Below are positions 46,722-56,615 of a DNA stretch of 64,000 nucleotides, one piece after another. The position numbers and the translations under genes are program-made. Origin of the DNA: Oscillospiraceae bacterium (lineage in GTDB: Bacteria; Bacillota; Clostridia; Oscillospirales; Oscillospiraceae); assembly GCA_017624915.1 (NCBI GenBank), contig JAGAMC010000031.1, positions 37,300 to 101,299 of the forward strand. Reading direction: 5' to 3'. Position 1 is the stretch's first letter. Each line of letters starts with the position of its first letter. The notes beneath the pieces were generated by a model that saw nothing but the letters and a program-made list of their open reading frames with translations, made no database searches and was not told the origin of the DNA.

Positions 46722-48806
46722 ATGCTGGAGCTGCTTGCCCCCGCCGGATCGCAGGAGGCGCTGGTGGCCGCGGTGCAGAACGGTGCCAACGCGGTCTATC
46801 TGGGCTTTGGCGATTTTAATGCCCGCCGCAATGCAAAGAACTTTTCTGAGGAAGAGGTTGCGGCGGCGGTTTCCTATTGCCATTTGCGGGGAGTCAAGGT
46901 CTTTCTGACCCTGAATACGCTTCTGACCGACCGGGAACTGCCCGCGGCGGCGGAGCTTGCCGTGCGGGCCAGCGATATGGGCATGGACGCGGTGCTGGTA
47001 CAGGATCTGGGTGTGCTGCGCATGCTCAAGCAGGTAGTCCCCGACCTGCCCGTCCACGCCTCTACTCAGATGTCCGTTCACACCCTGGACGGCGTGAAGC
47101 TGTGCGCCGATCTGGGTATCAGCCGGGTGGTGCTGGCCCGGGAACTGGGCTGGCGGGAGATCGAGCACATCTGTCTGCACTCCCCGGTGGAGATCGAGGT
47201 GTTCGGACACGGCGCGTTGTGTATGTGCTATTCCGGTCAGTGCTTTTTCTCCTCCGTCATCGGCGGCCGCAGCGGCAACCGGGGCCTGTGCGCCCAGCCC
47301 TGCCGCATGAAATACGGCTGGAACGGCAAGGCGGACGAGTATCCCCTGTCCCTGAAGGACATGTCTCTCGCCGGCCATCTGGAGCAGCTGCGCAAGATGG
47401 GCGTCAAGTGCGTCAAGCTGGAGGGCCGCATGAAGCGGCCGGAGTATGTGGCCATCGTCACCGGAGTGTATTCCCGGGCCATCCGGGAGGGGCGCGAGCC
47501 CACCGCCGAGGAGCTGGAGATGCTGCGGCAGGCCTTTTCCCGGGATGGTTTTACCGACAGCTATTTCCTGGGCAAAAAAGGCCCGGATATGTTTGGCATC
47601 CGCCGGGAGGAGCAGGAGCCCAAGGAGCTGTTTGCTCAGGCCCGGGCCACCTATGAAAGCGGAGAGAACCGCAAGGAGCCGGTGCACATGTTCGCCATGG
47701 TCCGCGGCGGCGAGCCGGCACAGGTAGGCGTGACTGATGCCGACGGCCGGGTGGCCACCGTGTCCGGCCCTGTGCCGGAGCAGGCCATCAACGTACCCCT
47801 TACCGCGGAAAAGGTGGAGGGGCAGCTGTCCCGCACCGGCGGCACGCCCTTCGCCTGCGAAAAGGTCACCGCCTATGTGGAGCCGGGGCTGTCCCTGCCC
47901 CTGTCTGCCCTGAACGCCATGCGAAGAGATGTACTGGACGAGCTGGGCCGGCAGCGTGTGGCCCTGCCGGAAAGACGAACCATGGAGTTCAAGGCCGGTG
48001 TGCGCTATGAAAACCCCAGACAGGCCCCCGCCATTACCGTCTGTGTGCGCACCGCCGACCAGATCAGTGCCGAACTGCTGCGGCTCAAGCCGGAGCGGCT
48101 GTATGTCCCCACCGACGAGGCGGCCACCCACCCCGAGCGGGTGGAGGCGGCGCAAAAGGCCGGCGTGGTGGTGGCGGCGGCCCTGCCCCGCATTTTCTGG
48201 GACACGGAGCGGGACGCCGTGGTCAAGGATCTGGAAAAGCTGAAAGGACTGGGCGTTGAGGAGGCTCTGGTGGCCACCCCCGGCGCCATCCGTGTGGCCC
48301 AGGAGCTGGGCTTTGCTCTGCGGGGCGACTACGGTCTGGGCGTGTTCAACAGCCAGACCCTCAAGCAGCTCAAGCGCATGGGCTTTGTATCCGCCACCGC
48401 GTCCTTCGAACTGCGCCTTGCCCAGATCCGGGACATCTCCAAGGCCATCGATACCGAGATGATCGCCTACGGCCGCCTGCCCCTGATGATCACGGAAAAC
48501 TGCATTGTGCACAACCACAGCGGCCAGCACACCTGCGGCAATGTGAATCAGCTCACCGACCGCAAGGGCGAGCGGTTCCCCGTGGTCAAGGCTTACGGCT
48601 GCCGCAACGAGATCCTCAACGCCAAAAAGCTGTTTCTGGCCGACAAGCGGGCTGACTGGGAGAAGCTGGGCCTGTGGGCGGCGCGGCTGCAGTTCACCAC
48701 GGAGAACGCCGTGGAGTGCGTGCAGGTCATGGAACGCTATCTGGGCCTTGGCAGGTCCGAGCCCAACGAGATCACAAGAGGACTGTATTACCGGGCGGTG
48801 GAGTGA
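46722..48806 (+). CDS. U32-family peptidase / tRNA- or rRNA-hydroxylation type protein
   Basis: 694 residues. The N-terminal TIM-barrel-like U32 domain (about 1-290) begins LELLAPAGSQEALVAAVQNGANAVYLG and contains the cysteine set GALCMCYSGQC...GLCAQPCRMKY that holds an iron-sulfur cluster in relatives. The C-terminal half has a further U32-linked domain, with more cysteine-containing motifs near the end (IVHNHSGQHTCG). U32 proteins were named collagenases, but several (TrhP, RlhA) hydroxylate RNA. GAGGAGGG precedes the ATG. Exact substrate cannot be told. Confidence 0.88.
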   Translation: MLELLAPAGSQEALVAAVQNGANAVYLGFGDFNARRNAKNFSEEEVAAAVSYCHLRGVKVFLTLNTLLTDRELPAAAELAVRASDMGMDAVLVQDLGVLRMLKQVVPDLPVHASTQMSVHTLDGVKLCADLGISRVVLARELGWREIEHICLHSPVEIEVFGHGALCMCYSGQCFFSSVIGGRSGNRGLCAQPCRMKYGWNGKADEYPLSLKDMSLAGHLEQLRKMGVKCVKLEGRMKRPEYVAIVTGVYSRAIREGREPTAEELEMLRQAFSRDGFTDSYFLGKKGPDMFGIRREEQEPKELFAQARATYESGENRKEPVHMFAMVRGGEPAQVGVTDADGRVATVSGPVPEQAINVPLTAEKVEGQLSRTGGTPFACEKVTAYVEPGLSLPLSALNAMRRDVLDELGRQRVALPERRTMEFKAGVRYENPRQAPAITVCVRTADQISAELLRLKPERLYVPTDEAATHPERVEAAQKAGVVVAAALPRIFWDTERDAVVKDLEKLKGLGVEEALVATPGAIRVAQELGFALRGDYGLGVFNSQTLKQLKRMGFVSATASFELRLAQIRDISKAIDTEMIAYGRLPLMITENCIVHNHSGQHTCGNVNQLTDRKGERFPVVKAYGCRNEILNAKKLFLADKRADWEKLGLWAARLQFTTENAVECVQVMERYLGLGRSEPNEITRGLYYRAVE

Positions 48807-48868
48807 ACCGGCACATATCGCCCCCATTCGCGCCGGGAATATGAAAGAATAAAGGAAGCTGAGCAACT

Positions 48869-49318
48869 ATGGAACTGAAGGTAAAAGCTCTTTCTCCGCG
48901 GATCGGCACAGACATCCCCGCACCCTTCTACGCCAGTGAGGGCGCGGCGGCCATGGATCTGCACGCCTGTGTGGATCAGGCGGTGGTCATTCCCGCCGGA
49001 CAGCGGCGGGTCATCCCCACCGGCATCGCCATCGCCCTGCCCTCGGCGGACTATGTAGCGCTGGTCTTTGCCCGCAGCGGACTGGGCATCAAGCACGGGG
49101 TCGCTCCGGCCAACTGCGTGGGCGTCATCGACAGCGACTACCGGGGAGAGATCATGGTGGGCCTGCAGAATTCCGGCGACACGGACTACACCATTCAGCC
49201 TGCCGACCGCATCGCCCAGCTGATGATCACCCCGGTGGTTCAGGCCAAAATCAGGCTGGTGGACGAACTGGACGACACCGCCCGGGGCGCCGGCGGCTTT
49301 GGCTCTACCGGGAAATAA
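48869..49318 (+). CDS. dut: dUTP diphosphatase
   Basis: Trimeric dUTPase that keeps uracil out of DNA and feeds dTMP synthesis. 149 residues. All five family motifs are there, including AAAMDLHA, RSGLGIKHGV, GVIDSDYRGE, DRIAQLMI and the C-terminal GAGGFGSTGK arm. AAAGGAAGC precedes the ATG. First of a run of plus-strand genes leading to the mre cluster. Confidence 0.95.
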   Translation: MELKVKALSPRIGTDIPAPFYASEGAAAMDLHACVDQAVVIPAGQRRVIPTGIAIALPSADYVALVFARSGLGIKHGVAPANCVGVIDSDYRGEIMVGLQNSGDTDYTIQPADRIAQLMITPVVQAKIRLVDELDDTARGAGGFGSTGK

Positions 49319-49347
49319 CGCAAATACGCAAAAAGGAGCGAACAACG

Positions 49348-50175
49348 ATGTGGCCCTTTGGAAAAAAGAAAGAAAAAGAACAGCAGGAGCCCTCTGCCCG
49401 GGAGCAGCAGGTGCAGCAGTTTGCCCAGCAGTTTGAGGCGGAGGAATTCACCCTCGTGGCGGTGACCGGACCGGAAGGGCTGCGCAGCGGGAAAGAGGAC
49501 GGTCAGGAGCTGACCACCCTGTATATCCCCCTCACCGCGTGGATGGATGACTATGACGGCGTGGTGCACGAGCAAGCCGCCGTACTCACCGCCCTGGCCG
49601 ACGATGCGCTGGAGGAATTCCTGCGCAGCCGTCTTCCCCGGGATTTTATCATCAAGGTGGAGGCCCGGGCCGCGCTGGAGGGCAATCGCTTCCAGCTGGT
49701 GGGCATGCCCGAACCGGGCTTTGATCCGGAGCTGAAGGCCATTCTGGACCGGCAGAAGACCCCCGTCACGGTGCAGGACGAGGAACTGGGTACCTTTACC
49801 CTCAGCCGTACCGCCAACTGGTTCGAGACGGATATCAAGTGGATGGACCGCAATGTCCTGCTGGCCTTTGATGCCGGGCAGGAGCAGGAAGCCTGTTTTG
49901 CAGCAGCCCGGAAACTGCTGGCAGATTCGGCGGACTGGGATGAGCGGATGCGGGAGTTTGCGGTGGAAAATCTGCTGGATGAACTGAACGAGCAGCAGGA
50001 GGATGAGCCGCTGACCCGGGAGGAACTGCTGGAAAGCCTTGAGGCAGAGAGCATCCTTGTGGACGGAGAGGGCGGCCTGACCGTCTGGCTGGGCAGCGAC
50101 CTTTTGTGGGGCCGCAGCATACAGGTGACGGGCAGCCTTGAGGCCGGTCCCGAGCAGGCAAAGATCGAGGAGTAA
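49348..50175 (+). CDS. DUF2262-like protein of unknown function
   Basis: 275 residues, cytoplasmic by composition. The N-terminus is charged (MWPFGKKKEKEQQEP) and the middle and C-terminal parts are acidic. The region from about residue 140 (ELGTFTLSRTANWFETDIKWMDRNVLLAF...) resembles the DUF2262 domain, whose function is unknown. AAAGGAG precedes the ATG. It lies 29 bp after dut and 12 bp before maf, so it belongs to their transcription unit. I would not assign a role. Confidence 0.75.
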   Translation: MWPFGKKKEKEQQEPSAREQQVQQFAQQFEAEEFTLVAVTGPEGLRSGKEDGQELTTLYIPLTAWMDDYDGVVHEQAAVLTALADDALEEFLRSRLPRDFIIKVEARAALEGNRFQLVGMPEPGFDPELKAILDRQKTPVTVQDEELGTFTLSRTANWFETDIKWMDRNVLLAFDAGQEQEACFAAARKLLADSADWDERMREFAVENLLDELNEQQEDEPLTREELLESLEAESILVDGEGGLTVWLGSDLLWGRSIQVTGSLEAGPEQAKIEE

Positions 50176-50187
50176 GGAGGTCACACC

Positions 50188-50769
50188 GTGACCATTATTT
50201 TGGCATCCCAGTCCCCCCGGCGGAGGGAGCTGCTGGAGCGGATGGGGATCAAAGGCTTTGAGATCCGCCCCGCCAAAGGGGAGGAGATCGTCCCGCCCGG
50301 ACTGACCCCCGACCAACAGGTGGAGGAGTTGTCCCGCCAGAAGGCCCGGGAGATCGCCGCCGGGGCGGGAGCTGATGATGTGATCATCGCCGCCGATACG
50401 GTGGTAGCCGCCGGCAATCAGGTGCTGGGCAAGCCCCACAGCCGGCAGGAGGCGGCGGATATGCTGAGCCTGCTGTCCGGCCGTACCCACACGGTATATA
50501 CCGGTGTCACGGTTCGCCGGGGCGACATGGAAATCACCGAACATGAGGCCACCGAGGTGATCTTCCGCCCCCTGACCCGGGAGGAGATCCTGGCCTATGT
50601 GGATTCCGGGGAGCCCATGGACAAAGCGGGCGCTTACGGCATTCAGGGTCTGGGCTGCCTGCTGGTGGAGGGTATCCGGGGCGACTACTACAATGTGATG
50701 GGCCTGCCCGTGTGCCGGCTGGCCCTGATGCTGCGCCGCTTTGGCGTGGAGCTTCTGATGCGGGAGTGA
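50188..50769 (+). CDS. maf: Maf-type nucleoside triphosphate pyrophosphatase
   Basis: 193 residues. Hydrolyses non-canonical nucleotides (dTTP/UTP or methylated forms) to monophosphates. The N-terminal ASQSPRRRELLERMG, the central ADTVV and KPHSRQEAADML, and the later GAYGIQG motifs are characteristic. GTG start with AAGGAGG upstream. Sits directly before mreC, as in B. subtilis (maf-radC-mreBCD) without radC and mreB. Confidence 0.93.
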   Translation: MTIILASQSPRRRELLERMGIKGFEIRPAKGEEIVPPGLTPDQQVEELSRQKAREIAAGAGADDVIIAADTVVAAGNQVLGKPHSRQEAADMLSLLSGRTHTVYTGVTVRRGDMEITEHEATEVIFRPLTREEILAYVDSGEPMDKAGAYGIQGLGCLLVEGIRGDYYNVMGLPVCRLALMLRRFGVELLMRE

Positions 50770-50773
50770 TGAT

Positions 50774-51616
50774 GTGAAACGGTTTTTGCGCAATAACGGC
50801 ATCCTGGTGCTCATCGCGGCGGGACTGCTGGCCCTTATAATTGGGCTGTGCAGCCGCTTTATGGGCAGCGGGATCGACCCGCTGGGCAGCGTCATCAACA
50901 CCATCGCAACCCCCGTGCGCGGTGGTGTCAATGCCGTGATCAACTGGGCTGAGAGCGTCTACAGCTATGTGTTCCGATACCAGCAGATGGAGGACGAGCT
51001 GACCGAGCTGCGCCGCCGGGTAGCCTCTATGGAGGATGAGATCCGCCAGGGCAAGGAGGCCAACCGGGAGAATGAACAGCTGCGCCAGCTTCTGCAGCTG
51101 CGGGAAAAACGCAGAGACTTCGTATTTGAGTCCGCCAGAGTAAATGCCCACGGCAGTCAGGGCTGGGATTCCACCCTGACCATTTCCAAAGGTTCTGCCA
51201 GCGGGGTTGAGGTGGATGACTGCGTCATCACCGAGACAGGCGTGCTGGTGGGCGTGGTCAGTCAGGTGGGGGTGAACTGGGCCACGGTGGACACCGTGCT
51301 GAGCCCCAACATCGAGATGGGCGGTCAGGTCATCCGGGCCAATGCCGCCGGAATTCTGGCCGGCGAGCTGTCCCTGATGCAGCAGGGACTTGTGAAGCTG
51401 TCCTTCCTGCCGGTGAACAACGGACTGATGTCCGGGGACGAGGTGCTTACCTCCGGCCGGGGAGAGGTCTACCCCTCCGGACTGGTGGTGGGCACGGTGG
51501 AGCAGGTGTGCACCGATGTGTCGGGCATGACCGGCTACGCCCTGATCCGGCCCGCCGTGGAGCTGGACCGGCTGGTGGAAGTGTTTGTTATCAAGGACTT
51601 TGAGATCGTGGACTAA
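50774..51616 (+). CDS. mreC: Rod-shape-determining protein MreC
   Basis: 280 residues. N-terminal cytoplasmic tip and one membrane segment (about 9-28), a coiled coil (about 70-115; QMEDELTELRRRVASMEDEI) and an extracellular beta-barrel pair, normal for MreC. It links the elongation machinery with MreD and PBP2, both downstream. GTG start 4 bp after maf. mreB is not in the window and must lie elsewhere. Confidence 0.92.
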   Translation: MKRFLRNNGILVLIAAGLLALIIGLCSRFMGSGIDPLGSVINTIATPVRGGVNAVINWAESVYSYVFRYQQMEDELTELRRRVASMEDEIRQGKEANRENEQLRQLLQLREKRRDFVFESARVNAHGSQGWDSTLTISKGSASGVEVDDCVITETGVLVGVVSQVGVNWATVDTVLSPNIEMGGQVIRANAAGILAGELSLMQQGLVKLSFLPVNNGLMSGDEVLTSGRGEVYPSGLVVGTVEQVCTDVSGMTGYALIRPAVELDRLVEVFVIKDFEIVD

Positions 51617-51631
51617 GAGGAGGCTGCCGGC

Positions 51632-52144
51632 GTGACGAGGCAGGACTGGCTTTATAAATGGTTTTCCTACGGGCTGGCGCTGATACCGGTGTGGTGGCTG
51701 GACGCCTATGTCCTCAGTCGGTTTCCCGTGCTGGGGGTGACGGCTCTGCTGCTGCCTGTGGCGGTGGCGGCGGTAGGTGTGCTGGAGGGCGCGTCCGGCG
51801 GCGCGGGCTTTGGCCTTGCTGCGGGCCTTCTGTGGGCCTGCGCCTACTCCGGCGGCCATGGCGGCCGTGTGCTGCTTCTGGCGGTGATGGGTGTGCTTAC
51901 CGGGGTGCTTGCCCAGTATGCTCTGGCCCAGACCCTGCTGGGCTGTGTGCTGTGCTCGGCGGTGGCGCTGGCGGTGATCGAGCTGCTGGAGATCCTGCCG
52001 GAGATTTTCTTCATGCGGGCGCAGCTGCTGCCCCTGCTGAACATCGCGCTGCCCCAGCTGATCTGGACCTTGTGCTGGGTGCCGATGGTGTACGCTCTGT
52101 TTTATCGTGTATTTGTCCGGGTGGGCGGGGACCGTCTGGCCTGA
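51632..52144 (+). CDS. mreD: Rod-shape-determining protein MreD
   Basis: 170 residues, almost entirely hydrophobic, with about five or six membrane segments. Sequence similarity in this family is low; the assignment rests on hydropathy, length and its place between mreC and the PBP2 gene. GTG start with AGAGGAGGC upstream, 15 bp after mreC. Confidence 0.85.
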   Translation: MTRQDWLYKWFSYGLALIPVWWLDAYVLSRFPVLGVTALLLPVAVAAVGVLEGASGGAGFGLAAGLLWACAYSGGHGGRVLLLAVMGVLTGVLAQYALAQTLLGCVLCSAVALAVIELLEILPEIFFMRAQLLPLLNIALPQLIWTLCWVPMVYALFYRVFVRVGGDRLA

Positions 52145-52171
52145 CAGACGCCCGACCAAGGAGGTGCTTTC

Positions 52172-54283
52172 ATGGACAGCCGACAATTTCATTTCCGGAC
52201 CTGGTCGGTGGTGCTGATCATGGGAGCGCTGCTGCTGGGGCTGGGTACGGTCCTGTACCGCACCCAGATCGTCAACGGTGCCTACTACGCCGAACAGTCC
52301 CGGCACAAGATCGCCAATATCGAGACAGTGGAAGCCAGCCGCGGAGAGATCACCGACGCCTGCGGGCGTACTCTGGTGGGCAACCGGGTGAGCTATCAGG
52401 TGACGCTGGATACCTCCCGCATGGGGGACAAGGAAAACCGCAACAGGATCCTCTCGGAACTGGTGCAGGTGTGCATGCAGAGCGATGTGGAGTGGACGGA
52501 TTCCCTGCCTGTCTCCCAAAGCGCGCCGTTCAAGTTTACCACCCAGGATGTGTTTACCTATAAGACCAGCGATGCCGAGGGCAAGTCTGTGTGGGCAACC
52601 ACCCGGCTTTACAAGCTGGCGGTGGACCGCAAATGGATCGCCGCCGGCCAGGGCGCTCCCGCCGACCTGCCCACAGCGCAGGAGCTGCTGGAGAAAATGT
52701 GTGTCTCCTTCGGTCTGGAGACAGACGATCTGGAGCAAGCCCGTCCGGTGCTGGGCGTGCTGTACGAGCTGTACCTGCGCTCCAGAGACATATACCGCAC
52801 GCCCTACGTGTTTGCCCGGGATGTGGACATCGATTTTGTCTCCCGGGTGAAGGAGCGGGGTCTTGCGGGTGTCACCATCGAGCCGGTGTGCGTACGCCAG
52901 TACAGCACCGATTACGCCGCCCACCTGCTGGGGCGGGTGGGGCTTATGGACGCGGATGAATGGGCCTACTATAAGACGGTGGATCTGGATGAGGACGGCA
53001 GCGCCGACTATCAGATGGACGACTCCGTAGGCAAAGAGGGCGTGGAAAAAGTTTTTGAAAGCTGGCTGCGGGGATCTGCCGGCACCCGCAGCGTGGAGCT
53101 GAACACCAACGGCAAGGTGGTCAGCGAGGAGTGGCTCAAAGAGCCGGTGGCAGGCAGCAGGGTGGTGCTCACTCTGGATCTGGAACTGCAGCGGGCGGTG
53201 GAGGACACGCTGGCACGGCGCATCCCCGCCCTGAGCAGCAAGGCCACCCAGGGCGCGGCCGCCGTGGTCATCGACGTGAAGAATGGCGGCGTGCTGGCCA
53301 GTGCGTCCTACCCCACCTTCCAGCTGGCGACCTACTCCGCCGACTATAATGAGAATGCGGCAAATCCCCTCAAGCCCCTTTATAACCGCGCCCTGCTGGG
53401 CACCTATGCCCCCGGCTCCACCTTCAAGATGGTCACCGGCATCGCGGGTCTGGAGGAGGGGATCATCACCCCGGCCACCCAGATCCTGGACACCGGCGTC
53501 TACCGTTATTACACCAACAACGGACCCCGCTGCTGGATCTATAACCAGTCCGGCGGCACCCACGGGCAGCAGACGGTGGCCGATGCCATCAAGAACTCCT
53601 GCAATATCTTCTTTTATGACGTGGGCCGGCGGCTGGGCATCGAGATGCTGCAGGAATACGCCGCCATGTTCGGTCTGGGCCAGAAAACGGGCATCGAGCT
53701 GCCTGAGAGCGCGGGCGTCATGGCCGGGCCGGAGTACACCGAGTCCATGGGCGGGACCTGGTACCCGGGCAACACCCTGTCCGTATCCATCGGACAGGAG
53801 AGCAGCCAGTTTACACCCATCCAGCTGGCAAACTATGTGGCCACCCTGGTCAACGGCGGCACCCATTACGCCACACACCTGCTCAAGCAGGTGTGCTCCC
53901 CGGACGGGACACAGGTGATCTATGAGTACCAGCCACAGGTGCTGGGCACACTGGACCTGAAGCAGGCAAACCTCAACGCCGTCAAGCAGGGCATGCTGGC
54001 CCTGACTCAGGAGGGCTCTCTGGCCCGATATTTCCAGAACCTTGGTGTCAAGGTGGGCGCCAAGACCGGCTCTGCCCAGGTCAGCGCCGCCTCCAGTGAG
54101 TCAAACGCCGTTCTGGTGTGCTTTGCCCCCTATGACGATCCCCAGATCGCCCTTGCCATTGTGGCGGAAAAGGGCGGCACCGGTTCGGAACTGGGCGCCA
54201 TCGCCGCGGACATTTTCCGGCACTACTTTGACCGGCAGAGCACCGCGGAACAGACTCCTGTGGAAAATACTCTGGTGCGATAA
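52172..54283 (+). CDS. mrdA: Penicillin-binding protein 2 (elongation transpeptidase)
   Basis: 703-residue class B PBP that crosslinks peptidoglycan during elongation with RodA. One N-terminal membrane segment (about 11-30), a dimerisation/pedestal region with a large insert (about 50-330), and a C-terminal transpeptidase. Catalytic motifs: STFK (416-419), SCN (476-478) and KTGS near 630. AAGGAGGTG precedes the ATG. The operon mreC-mreD-mrdA supports PBP2 rather than FtsI. RodA is not nearby. Confidence 0.92.
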   Translation: MDSRQFHFRTWSVVLIMGALLLGLGTVLYRTQIVNGAYYAEQSRHKIANIETVEASRGEITDACGRTLVGNRVSYQVTLDTSRMGDKENRNRILSELVQVCMQSDVEWTDSLPVSQSAPFKFTTQDVFTYKTSDAEGKSVWATTRLYKLAVDRKWIAAGQGAPADLPTAQELLEKMCVSFGLETDDLEQARPVLGVLYELYLRSRDIYRTPYVFARDVDIDFVSRVKERGLAGVTIEPVCVRQYSTDYAAHLLGRVGLMDADEWAYYKTVDLDEDGSADYQMDDSVGKEGVEKVFESWLRGSAGTRSVELNTNGKVVSEEWLKEPVAGSRVVLTLDLELQRAVEDTLARRIPALSSKATQGAAAVVIDVKNGGVLASASYPTFQLATYSADYNENAANPLKPLYNRALLGTYAPGSTFKMVTGIAGLEEGIITPATQILDTGVYRYYTNNGPRCWIYNQSGGTHGQQTVADAIKNSCNIFFYDVGRRLGIEMLQEYAAMFGLGQKTGIELPESAGVMAGPEYTESMGGTWYPGNTLSVSIGQESSQFTPIQLANYVATLVNGGTHYATHLLKQVCSPDGTQVIYEYQPQVLGTLDLKQANLNAVKQGMLALTQEGSLARYFQNLGVKVGAKTGSAQVSAASSESNAVLVCFAPYDDPQIALAIVAEKGGTGSELGAIAADIFRHYFDRQSTAEQTPVENTLVR

Positions 54284-54360
54284 GCAAAACGGTGCTATAA
54301 TACCCGGTGACGAGTTGTACGGCGGCTGATTCCGCCGGGAAAGATAAGGAGAGATCAACT

Positions 54361-55188
54361 ATGGCAGAAAACTGTACCCATGACTGTTCTACCTGCAGCG
54401 CCAACTGCGGCGATCGCACTGCGCCTCAGGATCTGCGGGCCCCTGCAAACCCCAATTCCAGAGTGAAGAAGGTCATCGCTGTGGTCAGCGGCAAGGGAGG
54501 CGTGGGCAAGAGTACCGTCACCGCTTCTCTGGCTGTGGCTATGGAGCGCCGGGGCAAAAAGGTGGGCATTCTGGACGCCGACATCACCGGCCCCTCCATC
54601 CCCAAGGCCTTCGGCCTGCGTGAGCGGCTGACCGGCGGCGAGGACGGCATGCACCCCGCCCGAACCCAGACCGACATTCAGGTGGTGTCCCTGAACCTGC
54701 TCACCGAGAATGAGACTGACCCCGTCATCTGGCGCGGACCCGTCATCGCCGGCGTGGTCACCCAGTTCTGGTCCGAGACCGCGTGGGGCGATGTGGACTA
54801 CCTGTTTGTGGATATGCCTCCCGGAACGGGCGACGTGCCCCTGACCGTGTTCCAGTCCCTGCCTGTGGACGGGATCATCGTGGTCACCTCTCCTCAGGAG
54901 CTGGTGGGCATGATCGTGACCAAGGCGGTGAAGATGGCTCAGATGATGAATATCCCCATTCTGGGTCTGGTGGAAAACTACAGCTACTTCCAGTGTCCCG
55001 ACTGCGGCAAGAAGCACGCCATCTTCGGCGAAAGCCGTCTGGACGAGACCGCCAAGGAGCTGGGTCTGCCCATTCTGGCCCGGCTGCCCATCGACTCTAC
55101 TCTGGCGCTGGCCTGTGACAACGGTCTGGTGGAAGGGGTGGCCTGCAACTATCTGGAGCAGGTGGCCGAGAAGCTGGATCAGGAATAA
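54361..55188 (+). CDS. Mrp/NBP35-family iron-sulfur carrier ATPase
   Basis: 275 residues. P-loop VVSGKGGVGKSTV (about 38-50) and the DMPPGTGD motif of the Mrp/NBP35/ApbC group, which carry 4Fe-4S clusters to apoproteins. The N-terminus has a cysteine cluster (CTHDCSTCSANC) and a C-terminal CPDC pair, both possible cluster ligands. The ATG at 54361 has AAGGAGA upstream; an earlier in-frame start is not supported. It probably supplies iron-sulfur enzymes such as NrdG (inference). Confidence 0.9.
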   Translation: MAENCTHDCSTCSANCGDRTAPQDLRAPANPNSRVKKVIAVVSGKGGVGKSTVTASLAVAMERRGKKVGILDADITGPSIPKAFGLRERLTGGEDGMHPARTQTDIQVVSLNLLTENETDPVIWRGPVIAGVVTQFWSETAWGDVDYLFVDMPPGTGDVPLTVFQSLPVDGIIVVTSPQELVGMIVTKAVKMAQMMNIPILGLVENYSYFQCPDCGKKHAIFGESRLDETAKELGLPILARLPIDSTLALACDNGLVEGVACNYLEQVAEKLDQE

Positions 55189-55202
55189 ACAAGGGAAGAA
55201 TA

Positions 55203-55243
55203 AATCTCCCGCCGCCCGGGGTTTCGGGCGGCGGGAGATTTTT
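55203..55243. terminator. Bidirectional terminator between mrp and mgtE
   Basis: Perfect 15-bp stem ATCTCCCGCCGCCCG / CGGGCGGCGGGAGAT followed by TTTTTG, with an A-rich left side. Confidence 0.9.
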
Positions 55244-55244
55244 G

Positions 55245-56615
55245 TTACAGACTCAGGATGTTGATAGCAATGCCGAAGTAGATCAGCAGGGACAGGGCAT
55301 CCACCACCGTGGTGATAAAGGGGGAGGCCATCACCGCCGGGTCGATGCCCAGCTTTTCCGCCCCCAGGGGGAGCAGGCAGCCCACGATTTTGGCACACAG
55401 CACCGTGGCGGCCAGGGTCAGACACACCACCAGTGCCACCGGGACGGTGACCTCCGGGTTGTGGAGCAGCCAGCGGTCCACCAGCAGCATTTTTACAAAG
55501 TTGGCCGAGCCCAGACACAGGCCGCATAGCAGGGCAACCCGGATCTCCTTCCACACCACGGCCAGCATGTCGGAAAAGGCCACCTCGCCCAGCGACAGGG
55601 CGCGGATCACAGCCACGGAGGACTGGGAGCCGGAGTTGCCTCCCGTGCCGGTGAGCATGGGGATGAAGGACGTGAGTATCACGCAGGCGGCCAGCGCGCT
55701 TTCAAAGCCGGTGAGGATGACCCCGGTAAAGGTGGCCGACAGCATCAGCAGCATCAGCCACGGCAGGCGGGACCGGAAGGTCTCCCACACGCCGGTCTTT
55801 AGATAGGGTTTATCCGAGGGGAGGATGGCGGCCATCTTCTCGAAGTCCTCGGTGGTCTCCTCCTCCATAACGTCCATGGCGTCGTCCACGGTGATGATGC
55901 CGACCAGCCGGTCGTCCCCATCCACCACGGGCAGGGCGGTCAGGTCGTAGCGGGAGAACATCTGGGCCACAGCCTCCTTGTCGTCGTGGGTGTTGACGGA
56001 CAGGAGGTTGGTCTCCATAATGTCGCCGATCAGCGTCTCGTAGGGGGACATGAGCATCCGGCGCACCGTTACCACGCCCTCCAGCACCCGGCTGCGGGTG
56101 ACGTAGCAGGTGTAGACGGTTTCCTTGTCAAGGCCCACCTTGCGGATCCGGTCAAAGGACTGGCCCACGGTGTCGTCCGGGCGAAGGAAGATGAACTCCG
56201 TGGTCATGATGGAGCCGGCGGAGTCCTTGGGATAGTTGAGCAGCTGGTTGATCTGGCTGCGGGTGGACGGGTCGGTGTTGCGCAGAATACGGGACACCAC
56301 GTTGGCGGGCATGTCTTCGATGATGTCCACGGTGTCGTCCAGATACAGCTCGTTGAGCACGTCCCGCAGCTCCCGGTCGCTCAGGGCGTTGATGAGCCGC
56401 TCCTGGTCGTCACTGTCCTCCATGTAGGCGAAGACCTCCGCGGCCAGACCCTTGGGCAGCAGGCGGAAGACCACCAGCAGATGCTCGGGGGGCAGTTCGT
56501 CCAGGAAGGAGGCGATATCCACCTCGTTCATGTCGCACAGAATGGCTTTCAGTTTGCGCAGCTGCTTTTGTTCCACCAGTTCCAGCAGCAGTTCAAGGTC
56601 AAAATGATCGTGCAT
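55245..56615 (-). CDS. mgtE: Magnesium transporter MgtE
   Basis: Homodimeric Mg2+ channel gated by its own cytoplasmic domain. 456 residues: MgtE_N superhelical domain (about 1-130), two CBS domains (about 135-260) that sense Mg2+, and five membrane segments (285-456) with the pore region PMLTGTGGNSGSQSS. AAAGGGGAT precedes the ATG. A ~240-nt leader ending in an intrinsic terminator suggests control by transcription attenuation. Confidence 0.94.
   Translation of the reverse strand: MHDHFDLELLLELVEQKQLRKLKAILCDMNEVDIASFLDELPPEHLLVVFRLLPKGLAAEVFAYMEDSDDQERLINALSDRELRDVLNELYLDDTVDIIEDMPANVVSRILRNTDPSTRSQINQLLNYPKDSAGSIMTTEFIFLRPDDTVGQSFDRIRKVGLDKETVYTCYVTRSRVLEGVVTVRRMLMSPYETLIGDIMETNLLSVNTHDDKEAVAQMFSRYDLTALPVVDGDDRLVGIITVDDAMDVMEEETTEDFEKMAAILPSDKPYLKTGVWETFRSRLPWLMLLMLSATFTGVILTGFESALAACVILTSFIPMLTGTGGNSGSQSSVAVIRALSLGEVAFSDMLAVVWKEIRVALLCGLCLGSANFVKMLLVDRWLLHNPEVTVPVALVVCLTLAATVLCAKIVGCLLPLGAEKLGIDPAVMASPFITTVVDALSLLIYFGIAINILSL

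Noticed and set aside
50534-53878. 1,114-codon open frame on the minus strand across maf, mreC, mreD and PBP2
   Set aside because: It is antisense to four well-identified genes, low in complexity (His/Gln/Gly/Leu-rich), and lacks a ribosome site. High GC at third positions creates such long antisense frames; the same applies to 2374-4230, 17475-19322, 21200-23248, 23646-25790, 46698-48866 and 58366-60423.
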